Shown here: piece after piece, positions 1-5,046 of the stretch
Position numbering within the stretch: the first letter of the stretch is position 1
Layout: each line of letters opens with the position of its first letter
Source of the DNA: an uncultured Rhodospirillaceae bacterium
GTDB lineage: Bacteria > Pseudomonadota > Alphaproteobacteria > Thalassobaculales > Thalassobaculaceae
Direction: 5' to 3'
DNA: 5,046 nucleotides
NCBI GenBank assembly: GCA_937891725.1
Contig: CALAHL010000436.1
Span: 1 to 5,046 of the forward strand
Translations under genes and position numbers: made by a program
The notes under the pieces: model-generated
Told to the model about the DNA's origin: nothing
Database searches by the model: none
Seen by the model: the letters and a program-made list of their open reading frames with translations, nothing else

Positions 1-1
1 C

Positions 2-772
2 GACGAGGGCACGGTCGAGCAGCGGGTAAACGATGTCGCCGAGATCCTGCAATTAACTGACCTGCTTGATCGCAAGCCGAAGGAACTCTCGGGCGGACAG
101 CGTCAGCGCGTGGCGATCGGACGGGCGATTGTCCGGAATCCGAAAGTCTTCTTGTTCGATGAGCCGCTGTCGAACCTGGACGCCTCGCTTCGGGTTCAGA
201 TGCGGTTGGAAATAAGCCGTCTGCATCGCCGGCTCGGGACCACGATGATCCATGTGACCCATGATCAGGTCGAGGCGATGACCCTGGCCGACACAATCGT
301 CGTCATGAATGCCGGTCGGGTCGAGCAGGTGGGCAGCCCGCGCGATCTCTATGACCGTCCAGCCAACACCTTTGTCGCCGCCTTCATCGGCTCACCCGCG
401 ATGAACTTGCTGTCCGCGCGGGTCGAGCAGGAGGGTGTCCGTTTGGAGAAAGCGGCCGATCCGGGTTATATTCATTTCGCAGGTGCAGCAAACTTGAACG
501 ATGACATCGTCACCGTTGGCATTCGCCCTGAACATTTCGAAGTGCTCGAGCAGGGGACGGATCACGAAGTCGGGCTCGGTTTCGAGATCGATGTGGTCGA
601 AGACCTGGGCGACACGAGGGTCCTGCATGGGATCCTCGCGGATGGGCCGGAATGCACGGTCCGAGAACCTGCAGATGCACGGAAAAGAAGGTCTGGAGAT
701 CGCTTGTTTGTCAATATGTTGAAGGACTCTATTCATGTGTTTTCAAAGGATGGTCGGCGCATCTGCGCTTAA
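2..772 (+). CDS. MalK/UgpC-family sugar ABC transporter ATP-binding subunit (5' truncated by window), possibly GgtA-like
   Basis: This is the nucleotide-binding subunit of a CUT1-type carbohydrate importer. It hydrolyses ATP on the cytoplasmic face to drive a membrane permease pair. The 256 visible codons carry the ABC signature LSGGQ at window residues 29-33 (nt 86-100), Walker B ending in DE at residues 53-54, the D-loop SNLD, and the H-loop histidine in THDQVEAM at residue 87. After that comes a MalK-type TOBE region with GIRPEH at residues 173-178, running to a natural C-terminus at TAA 770-772. MalK-type proteins are usually about 350-370 residues, so roughly the first 100, including Walker A, lie left of the window. 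The GTG at 110 is inside the signature motif and is not the start. Family members include MalK, UgpC, MsmK and the cyanobacterial glucosylglycerol importer GgtA. The gpsA-ggpP-ggpS genes downstream make GgtA-like osmolyte uptake attractive, but sequence alone cannot fix the substrate, and UgpC-like glycerol-3-phosphate uptake is an alternative. Confidence 0.95.
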   Translation, partial: DEGTVEQRVNDVAEILQLTDLLDRKPKELSGGQRQRVAIGRAIVRNPKVFLFDEPLSNLDASLRVQMRLEISRLHRRLGTTMIHVTHDQVEAMTLADTIVVMNAGRVEQVGSPRDLYDRPANTFVAAFIGSPAMNLLSARVEQEGVRLEKAADPGYIHFAGAANLNDDIVTVGIRPEHFEVLEQGTDHEVGLGFEIDVVEDLGDTRVLHGILADGPECTVREPADARKRRSGDRLFVNMLKDSIHVFSKDGRRICA

Positions 773-779
773 CGGTTGG

Positions 780-797
780 GATCATGATATCTTGATC
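780..797. promoter_or_regulatory. 18-bp near-perfect dyad just after the ABC gene stop
   Basis: The sequence GATCATGATATCTTGATC is symmetric around GATATC (786-791). Outer arms GATCA and TGATC match, and only one pair of positions (785 and 792, T opposite T) breaks the symmetry. It starts 7 bases after the TAA of the ABC gene and about 140 bases before gpsA. No T-run follows, so a standard intrinsic terminator is unlikely. A binding site for a dimeric regulator of the downstream block is possible. I do not recognise it as a known operator, and the assignment is inference. Confidence 0.3.
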
Positions 798-929
798 TAT
801 CGACGGATTGGCGCATCTCTAAGGCTGGCGAACTCATAGGTTTAGCGTCAATTTTCACAACCAGGAGACTCCTCCCATTACCCCCATCGATCCGACATCT
901 GCGACGCAATCGACCTCAAACGAGAGACC

Positions 930-933
930 GGAG
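930..933 (+). promoter_or_regulatory. Weak or oddly spaced Shine-Dalgarno for gpsA
   Basis: GGAG at 930-933 sits only 3 bases before the ATG at 937, closer than usual. A second purine stretch, GAGAG at 922-926, lies 10 bases from the ATG and may be the working site. The ATG at 937 is chosen because it puts the Rossmann motif at residue 8, as is normal for GpsA, and because no ATG, GTG or TTG occurs in frame upstream before the TAA at 820-822. Confidence 0.45.
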
Positions 934-936
934 TCC

Positions 937-2019
937 ATGTCACGCATCTGCGTGATCGGAGGCGGAGCCTGGGGCACGGCGCTTGCAATCACGGCGGCAC
1001 GGGCCGGGGCGACTGTGACCCTGTGGGCGCGCGACCCGAAGCTTTCGGCGGCGATGCAGCGCGACCGGGTCAACGATCTGCTCTTGCCGGGCTATGACCT
1101 GCCGGAGGGGATCTCGGTGACGTCCGATATGGCAGAGGCTGTTCGGGATGCCGACGCGATCCTGCTTGTGGTGCCGTCGCAGGCGATCCGCGATATCGGA
1201 GAGCGGGTGCACGCGGTCGCAGCGCCGGGCGTCCCGGTGGTGCTGGCGAGCAAGGGGATTGAGCGGGACAGCGGCAAGCTGCTGACCACGGTGGTGGAGG
1301 AGGCGATGCCGGGCCATCCGATCGCGGTCCTGTCGGGGCCCAGTTTTGCCGCCGAAGTAGCCGCAGGATATCCGACAGCGGTAACCATCGCGTCATCCGA
1401 CGTGGCCGAAAACCCGACCGGGTCGCTGGCGGCGCGGCTGTCCCTCACACTCGGGACCCCGACCTTCCGGCCCTATATCTCTGACGACGTCATCGGCGTG
1501 GAGGTCGGCGGCGCCGTCAAGAACGTGATCGCGATCGCCTGCGGTATCTCCAAGGGCCTCGGTTTCGGCACCAACACCTGGGCGGCCCTGATCACCCGGG
1601 GGCTGGACGAAATGAAGACCCTGGCCGAGGCCTTGGACGGTCGGCGGGAAACCGTGACCGGGCTGTCCGGGATGGGGGATCTGGCGCTGACCTGCTCCAG
1701 CGAGCAGTCGCGCAATATGTCCTTTGGCAAGGCGTTGGGCGAACAGCAATCCAAGGAAGAGCTGCTGAGCAACCGGCGCAGCGTGGTCGAGGGGGTGGTC
1801 AACGCGGTATCGGTCACCGATCTGGCGGCCAAGTTGGGCATTGAGATGCCGATCTGCTCGGCCGTCCGCTCGATCGTCGCCGACGGGGTCGAGATCACGG
1901 ATGCCTTGCAAGCCTTGCTGGGCCGCCCGCTCAAGGCGGAGCCGAATGCCCTCAACGTGGTGCTGGCGCACCCAACAGAAGAAAACGTTCCTGAGTACGT
2001 TTCGGAGATTTTATCATGA
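937..2019 (+). CDS. gpsA: NAD(P)+-dependent glycerol-3-phosphate dehydrogenase
   Basis: GpsA is a cytosolic enzyme that interconverts dihydroxyacetone phosphate and sn-glycerol-3-phosphate, normally in the reducing direction to supply phospholipid synthesis. Here it probably supplies the acceptor for glucosylglycerol phosphate. The 360-residue product has the N-terminal Rossmann motif GGGAWG at residues 8-13, SGPSF at 133-137, and GVEVGGAVKNV with the expected catalytic lysine at 195. The C-terminal domain has LITRG around 219-222, GLSGMGDL from 242, SRN at 258-260 and VVEGV around E285. Family members are usually about 330-340 residues. The extra length is mostly a tail of about 20 residues after the usual RPLKAE-like ending. 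The GTNTW segment before AALITRG, where GDNAK/R is common, is slightly divergent. The stop overlaps the next start by 4 bases (ATGA, 2016-2019). The genome may carry a second, housekeeping gpsA, with this one an osmolyte paralogue; that is inference. Confidence 0.95.
   Translation: MSRICVIGGGAWGTALAITAARAGATVTLWARDPKLSAAMQRDRVNDLLLPGYDLPEGISVTSDMAEAVRDADAILLVVPSQAIRDIGERVHAVAAPGVPVVLASKGIERDSGKLLTTVVEEAMPGHPIAVLSGPSFAAEVAAGYPTAVTIASSDVAENPTGSLAARLSLTLGTPTFRPYISDDVIGVEVGGAVKNVIAIACGISKGLGFGTNTWAALITRGLDEMKTLAEALDGRRETVTGLSGMGDLALTCSSEQSRNMSFGKALGEQQSKEELLSNRRSVVEGVVNAVSVTDLAAKLGIEMPICSAVRSIVADGVEITDALQALLGRPLKAEPNALNVVLAHPTEENVPEYVSEILS
2004..2007 (+). promoter_or_regulatory. Ribosome binding site for the HAD phosphatase gene, inside gpsA
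   Basis: GGAG lies 8 bases before the ATG at 2016, in the last codons of gpsA. The good spacing and the ATGA overlap favour 2016 over the next in-frame ATG at 2034 (Met7). They also suggest that ribosomes finishing gpsA restart on this gene. Confidence 0.75.
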
Positions 2020-2783
2020 ATACGCCATTCCAGATGCCGGACGCATCCTCCAAGGATGTGGTTCTCGCAACCGACCTGGACGGCACTTTCCTGGGGGGCA
2101 GCGAACTTGAGCGGGATGCGCTCTACGCCACCCTCAAGGCCAACCGGGACAAGGTGATGCTGGTCTTTGTGACCGGCCGCGACATCCCGTTCATCAAGGA
2201 TCTTTGCGCCGATGGCTGGGTGCCGTTCCCAGATTTTGTGATCGGCGACGTGGGCACCACGATCGTGGGCGGCCCTGATCTGGTTCCGGTCCCGGAGCTT
2301 GAGGCGGAGATCGCCGAGATCTGGGGAGATGCCGGTGATCGGGTGCGGGACATGCTTTCGGATGTTCCGTGGCTCGAGTTGCAGCCGACCCCGTTCCGCT
2401 ACCGGGTGAGCTACTATTACAATCCGTCGAAATACGAACCGGCGGTGGCACGGAAGATCGAGGAGGCAGGATTTGACTGTCTGACCTCAGCGGATACATA
2501 TTTCGATGTGCTTCCGAAGGGTGTCAGCAAGGGGCCGACCTTGTTACGGGTGGTCGATCACCTGAAGATCGACGGGGGCCGTGTGCTGGTCGCTGGCGAT
2601 ACGATGAACGATCTGTCGCTGTTCGAGACCGGCCTGCGCGGCGTGGCGGTCGCCAACAGCGAACGCGGCCTGCTCGACCGGGTGCGCGGACTGCCCAACA
2701 CCACGATCGCGAACGGCAACGGCGCCGCCGGAATCCATGAAATTCTTTCCACGCTGACGACACTCCGGGAGGCCGCCGCATGA
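2016..2783 (+). CDS. ggpP: HAD-superfamily phosphatase, probable glucosylglycerol-3-phosphate phosphatase
   Basis: This is a probable cytosolic Mg-dependent phosphatase that releases glucosylglycerol from its phosphate. The 255-residue protein shows the complete HAD catalytic set. Motif I is DLDGT, with nucleophile Asp20 and general acid Asp22. Motif II is VTGRD with Thr53. The motif III lysine is in PKGVSKG, with Lys172 most likely catalytic. Motif IV is GDTMNDLSLF, with Asp195 and Asp199. The region between motifs II and III (about residues 85-165) fits a C2-type cap, and GDVGTTI resembles the sucrose-phosphatase/Cof group. It is about the size of sucrose-phosphate and mannosylglycerate-phosphate phosphatases and, as far as I can tell, is unlike the longer cyanobacterial GgpP (StpA). 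Substrate is assigned from context: it overlaps gpsA by 4 bases upstream and ggpS by 4 bases downstream. Pseudomonas GgpPS carries a HAD domain N-terminal to the synthase, matching this order. HAD identity is near certain; the substrate is likely but unproven. Confidence 0.82.
   Translation: MNTPFQMPDASSKDVVLATDLDGTFLGGSELERDALYATLKANRDKVMLVFVTGRDIPFIKDLCADGWVPFPDFVIGDVGTTIVGGPDLVPVPELEAEIAEIWGDAGDRVRDMLSDVPWLELQPTPFRYRVSYYYNPSKYEPAVARKIEEAGFDCLTSADTYFDVLPKGVSKGPTLLRVVDHLKIDGGRVLVAGDTMNDLSLFETGLRGVAVANSERGLLDRVRGLPNTTIANGNGAAGIHEILSTLTTLREAAA
2767..2772 (+). promoter_or_regulatory. Strong ribosome binding site for ggpS, inside the phosphatase gene
   Basis: GGGAGG lies 7 bases before the ATG at 2780, near the end of the phosphatase gene. 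It is the best Shine-Dalgarno in the window and fixes the ggpS start. With the ATGA overlap it implies coupled synthesis of phosphatase and synthase, probably at similar levels. Confidence 0.8.
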
Positions 2784-4300
2784 AGTCCGATCTCGTAATT
2801 GTTTACCATCGGCAGCCCTATGAGGAGGTTGAAGTCGATGGTGTGGTGGAACTTCGTGCGAACAAAAGCCCGAACGGGATCGTCCCGACGCTGAAGAGCT
2901 TTTTTGGTGAAGTTTCGCGCGGATCCTGGGTGGCCTGGAAACTCCGCAAGACTGGCGAGATGGCCGATTGGGACCGAGTGGTCACGATCAGCGACGATTT
3001 CGGCGACTACGACGTGGCCCGGCTGGCGCTGACGGAAGAGCAGGTGGCGAGCTTCTACCATGTCACATCGAAGGAGGCACTGTGGCCGATCCTGCACTCG
3101 TTTGTGGATGCCTACGATTACGGCCCTGTCGACTGGCCGACCTTCCAGGAGGTGAATTTCCTGTTCGCCCAAGCGGCGGCCGAACAGGCGGCGGACGATG
3201 CGATCATCTGGGTGCATGACTACAACCTGTGGCTGGCGCCGATGTATCTGCGGCAGATGAAGCCGAATGCGCGGATTTCGTTCTTCCACCACACCCCGTT
3301 CCCGAGTGCGGATATCTTCAATGTTCTGCCGTGGCGGAACGAGATCATGGAAAGCCTGCTGGCCTGTGATCTGGTCGGCTTCCACATCCCGCGCTATGCG
3401 ATCAACTTTGCGCACGCCGCCCGCAGTCTGTTTGATGTCGAGGTCCAGGAAGAGCTTGAGGTCGAAGACGGGATGTCGCCGCGTGGCATGGCGCTGTCGG
3501 AGCCCACGATCATCACGCGTCTCAAGTTCCGGGATCAGATCGTGAATATCGACGCGTTTCCGGTCGGCACCAATATGGCGCATATCGAAGACATCGCCCG
3601 CAAGCCGGAGACCGCGGAGAAGCTCAAGTCAATCAAGGACGAACTCGACGGCAAGCGGCTGATAGTCTCGATTGCCCGGACCGATTACACCAAGGGCACC
3701 AAGGAGATGTTGGAGTCCTATGAGCGGTTGCTGACGCGGCGCAAGGACCTGCACGGCGGTGTTCGTTTAATGGTGGTGTCCGTCATCGCTAACCAGAACA
3801 TGGCCGTTTACCAACAGGTTCAGCAGGAGATCGAAGGGCTTGTCGGACGCATCAACGGTAGGTTTGGGCGGTTCGACTGGGTGCCGATCAGTCTATTTAC
3901 CAGCGCAATCCCGTTGGAGGATCTCGTGGCCTACTTCCAGGCCGCAGATGTGTGCTGGCTCACGCCCTTACGGGACGGGCTTAATCTCGTCTGTAAGGAG
4001 TATTGCGCTGCCCGTATTGATGAGCAGGGTGCACTTGTGATCTCGGAATTCATGGGCGCGGCAGTTCAGCTGCCTTATGCGGTGCTGACCAATCCCTATT
4101 CCGAACGTTTCATGGATGCGGCGATCGATCAGGCGCTGGACATGACGCCGGAGGAACAGAAAGGCCGCATGCAGAAGATGCGCGCGAATGTCAGGCGCTA
4201 CGACATCAAGCATTGGTCTGAACATACGATGAGCCGCTTTGGAGAACTTGCTGACAGTCGGGCTGGTCGTCCGATTTCTCACAAGCCCGCTGCGGAATGA
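2780..4300 (+). CDS. ggpS: Glucosylglycerol-phosphate synthase (GT20 family)
   Basis: GgpS transfers glucose from a nucleotide sugar (ADP-glucose in characterised enzymes) to sn-glycerol-3-phosphate, the committed step to the osmolyte glucosylglycerol. The 506-residue protein is a GT-B enzyme related to trehalose-6-phosphate synthase OtsA. Visible GT20 landmarks are VHDYNLWL from residue 145, FFHHTPFPS from 168, DAFPVGT at 258-264, the donor-phosphate pair Arg300 and Lys305 in ARTDYTKGTKE, and TPLRDGLNLVCKEY with Asp399 and Glu407. The N-terminal loop separates it from OtsA. It reads KSPNGIVPTLKSFF (29-42), as I recall for cyanobacterial GgpS, where OtsA has a GGL loop. FYHVTSKEALWPILHSF and INGRF are further GgpS-like stretches. 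Length matches cyanobacterial GgpS (about 500), and no phosphatase domain is fused. The gene closes the overlapping block, next to the enzymes that make its acceptor and process its product. OtsA is the main alternative; the loop and the gpsA neighbour argue against it. Confidence 0.92.
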   Translation: MKSDLVIVYHRQPYEEVEVDGVVELRANKSPNGIVPTLKSFFGEVSRGSWVAWKLRKTGEMADWDRVVTISDDFGDYDVARLALTEEQVASFYHVTSKEALWPILHSFVDAYDYGPVDWPTFQEVNFLFAQAAAEQAADDAIIWVHDYNLWLAPMYLRQMKPNARISFFHHTPFPSADIFNVLPWRNEIMESLLACDLVGFHIPRYAINFAHAARSLFDVEVQEELEVEDGMSPRGMALSEPTIITRLKFRDQIVNIDAFPVGTNMAHIEDIARKPETAEKLKSIKDELDGKRLIVSIARTDYTKGTKEMLESYERLLTRRKDLHGGVRLMVVSVIANQNMAVYQQVQQEIEGLVGRINGRFGRFDWVPISLFTSAIPLEDLVAYFQAADVCWLTPLRDGLNLVCKEYCAARIDEQGALVISEFMGAAVQLPYAVLTNPYSERFMDAAIDQALDMTPEEQKGRMQKMRANVRRYDIKHWSEHTMSRFGELADSRAGRPISHKPAAE

Positions 4301-4395
4301 GACGCGAGAAATAAGTTCCTATTTGGAGTACGGCAGGGGTTCGTTAACTATTTTGCGGTACGAAGTATACCGTCTATCCATTTGAGCGACCGAAG
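4301..4395. other. Non-coding gap after ggpS
   Basis: This 95-base gap is AT-richer than the genes on either side. I see no GC-rich hairpin followed by a T-run, so no intrinsic terminator can be called for the ggpS transcript. It contains the candidate promoter and dyad listed separately, which suggests that the next gene may have its own transcript. Confidence 0.5.
4344..4371 (+). promoter_or_regulatory. Candidate sigma-70-type promoter for the downstream gene
   Basis: TTAACT at 4344-4349 matches TTGACA at 4 of 6 positions and TATACC at 4366-4371 matches TATAAT at 4 of 6, with a 16-base spacer. It lies in the AT-rich gap, with its -10 about 25 bases before the ATG at 4396, leaving room for a short leader. 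Both hexamers are weak and chance matches are common. The -10 overlaps a dyad, CGGTA at 4356-4360 and TACCG at 4368-4372, which could be an operator. Confidence 0.3.
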
Positions 4396-5046
4396 ATGTC
4401 CGATCTCGTTCCCGCCGCGCTGACGGATCTGCATGGGAAAGCGGTCGCCGCAAGCGACCGTATCGATACGTTCCGTGCCTACACCAACTTGATCGCCCAT
4501 GGTCATAAGGCGTTGGATCGCGTGCGCCGCAAGGTCAAAACCTTGGACGGAGAGACCCGCCGTTTAACGGACGATCACACATTCTTTCAGCGCCATGAGG
4601 CCAAGATCGAAGCGCTGCATCACGCCCTGCGCCATTGCTATGCACATCCCAACAAAGTGCTTCGGACACTTGACGACATGGTCGCTGCCTATCCTGTCGA
4701 GTACGTTTTCGAAGTCTGCAAACTTGGCGTGTGGCGTCTCGGAACACCTGCCGGGTGGAGTTTTCTTTGGATGATCTCGCCCGAACGCCAGTCGGCGGCG
4801 GCGATGTACGAGTCCGAGGTGCTGCCGATGATCGGTCAGGTTCTGCCCGACCATCGGGATTTCATGGCGCTCCGCCGGAGCAACATCGCCGAGCAGTTCG
4901 AGCAGGCCTCGAAGGTCGCCGCATCGCAACGTCAGTCCCTGGCGGCGATCGAAGGTGCAATGCCGAAATGGACCGAAGAAATGAAGGGCGCGGCCCATGC
5001 CCTGAAGCAGAGTGAAGTCGATCGCCTCACGCAGGAAGAGCGGGAG
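4396..5046 (+). CDS. Uncharacterised protein, histidine-rich N-terminal region (3' truncated by window)
   Basis: I do not recognise this protein. The frame is open from the ATG at 4396 to the window edge (217 codons, no stop), has codon use typical of the region, and follows a gap on the same strand as ggpS. The product looks soluble and mostly helical. There is no signal peptide and no clear membrane span; the most hydrophobic stretch is near GWSFLWMI (about residues 120-127). Residues 61-84 are rich in His/Cys, with His at 61, 67, 75, 76, 80 and 84 and Cys81. Residues about 160-217 are rich in Ala, Gln, Glu and Lys and could form a coiled coil. The Shine-Dalgarno is weak: only GAG at 4384-4386. 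No upstream ATG, GTG or TTG is in frame before the TAA at 4345-4347. Nothing ties it to osmolyte synthesis except position, and it may be a separate unit. Confidence 0.82.
   Translation, partial: MSDLVPAALTDLHGKAVAASDRIDTFRAYTNLIAHGHKALDRVRRKVKTLDGETRRLTDDHTFFQRHEAKIEALHHALRHCYAHPNKVLRTLDDMVAAYPVEYVFEVCKLGVWRLGTPAGWSFLWMISPERQSAAAMYESEVLPMIGQVLPDHRDFMALRRSNIAEQFEQASKVAASQRQSLAAIEGAMPKWTEEMKGAAHALKQSEVDRLTQEERE

Larger units (their letters stand above)
773..936. other. Non-coding gap between the ABC ATPase gene and gpsA
   Basis: The 164-base gap has no credible ORF and is more AT-rich than the flanking genes in its first half. It holds the 780-797 dyad, two partial CGCATCTGCG-type repeats and a small AGGAG-A-CTCCT dyad at 863-873. 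I found no convincing sigma-70 promoter (TTGATC at 792-797 and TTGGCG at 808-813 have no well-placed -10 partner) and no hairpin with a T-run. A promoter for gpsA-ggpP-ggpS would be expected here, given the gap size against the overlapping genes that follow. It could be of an alternative sigma type that I cannot call by eye. Confidence 0.5.
756..952. repeat. Cluster of CGCATCTGCG-type short repeats spanning the ABC-gpsA gap
   Basis: The quasi-palindrome CGCATCTGCG occurs at 758-767, in the last codons of the ABC gene within GCGCATCTGCGC, and again at 943-952, in the first codons of gpsA within CACGCATCTGCGTG. Partial copies lie between them: GGCGCATCT at 810-818, identical to 756-764, and CATCTGCG at 896-903. 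All are in the same orientation. This may be a regulator recognition motif or chance similarity in GC-rich DNA. No function is established. Confidence 0.3.

Noticed and set aside
110..112. GTG as a start for the ABC ATPase
   Set aside because: It falls just after LSGGQ, and the frame is open to the left edge with matching family sequence. The true start lies outside the window.
1393..1971. 192-codon minus-strand frame within gpsA
   Set aside because: It is a shadow of gpsA. Its Gly/Arg/His/Gln-rich translation has no recognisable domain.
2558..3583. 341-codon open frame on the minus strand
   Set aside because: It lies opposite the phosphatase-ggpS junction, where both + strand proteins have complete catalytic motifs. 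Its translation shows no family features, and long antisense frames are common in GC-rich coding DNA.
2780..4300. Trehalose-6-phosphate synthase (OtsA), with the HAD as OtsB
   Set aside because: The N-terminal loop reads SPNGIVPTLKSFF rather than the OtsA GGL loop, many segments are GgpS-like, and gpsA is in the same block. It remains the best alternative until tested.
2016..4300. A fused GgpPS protein
   Set aside because: The phosphatase ends at a TGA (2781-2783) and ggpS begins at 2780 in a different frame, so these are two overlapping genes.
4301..4345. Intrinsic terminator after ggpS
   Set aside because: No GC-rich stem followed by a run of T is present. Only very short, weak pairings can be drawn.
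4564..4998. 144-codon minus-strand frame opposite the last gene
   Set aside because: The + frame from 4396 is open over the whole remaining window, has a better start context and better protein-like composition.
4731..5015. 94-codon + strand frame within the last gene
   Set aside because: It overlaps the longer 4396 frame. Its Arg/Gly-rich translation is typical of an out-of-frame reading.
1..5046. CRISPR array, tRNA, rRNA or insertion sequence
   Set aside because: I saw no regularly spaced repeats, no tRNA or rRNA-like stretches, and no transposase motifs or terminal inverted repeats.

Overview
The window is GC-rich with dense, same-strand coding. Its content points to a salt-adapted (halotolerant or marine) proteobacterium. 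An alphaproteobacterium is my best guess, from the style of the GpsA and ABC proteins, but the window has no taxonomic marker. All five genes I can support lie on the + strand.

Layout: (1) Positions 2-772 hold the 3' part of a MalK/UgpC-family ABC transporter ATPase gene. The ABC signature, Walker B, H-loop and TOBE region are present; Walker A lies off the left edge. (2) Positions 773-936 are non-coding, with several short dyads and a repeated CGCATCTGCG-type motif. (3) Positions 937-4300 are a tight three-gene block: gpsA (NAD(P)+ glycerol-3-phosphate dehydrogenase), a HAD-superfamily sugar-phosphate phosphatase, and a GT20 glycosyltransferase best read as glucosylglycerol-phosphate synthase, ggpS. 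Both junctions are 4-base ATGA start/stop overlaps, each with a Shine-Dalgarno sequence inside the preceding gene, so translation is probably coupled. (4) Positions 4301-4395 are a comparatively AT-rich gap with a possible promoter and small dyad. (5) From 4396 an uncharacterised gene runs off the right edge.

Together the three central genes form a complete route to the compatible solute glucosylglycerol. GpsA reduces dihydroxyacetone phosphate to sn-glycerol-3-phosphate, GgpS adds glucose from a nucleotide sugar (ADP-glucose in characterised enzymes), and the HAD phosphatase removes the phosphate. The upstream ATPase could energise uptake or recapture of glucosylglycerol or related sugars, as GgtA does in cyanobacteria; that link is inferred from position and family. 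The most notable point is the architecture. A HAD phosphatase precedes GgpS as a separate, overlapping gene, resembling an unfused form of the phosphatase-synthase fusion (GgpPS) known from Pseudomonas, and a gpsA copy dedicated to substrate supply appears to be built in. The final gene is the only one whose function I cannot suggest.
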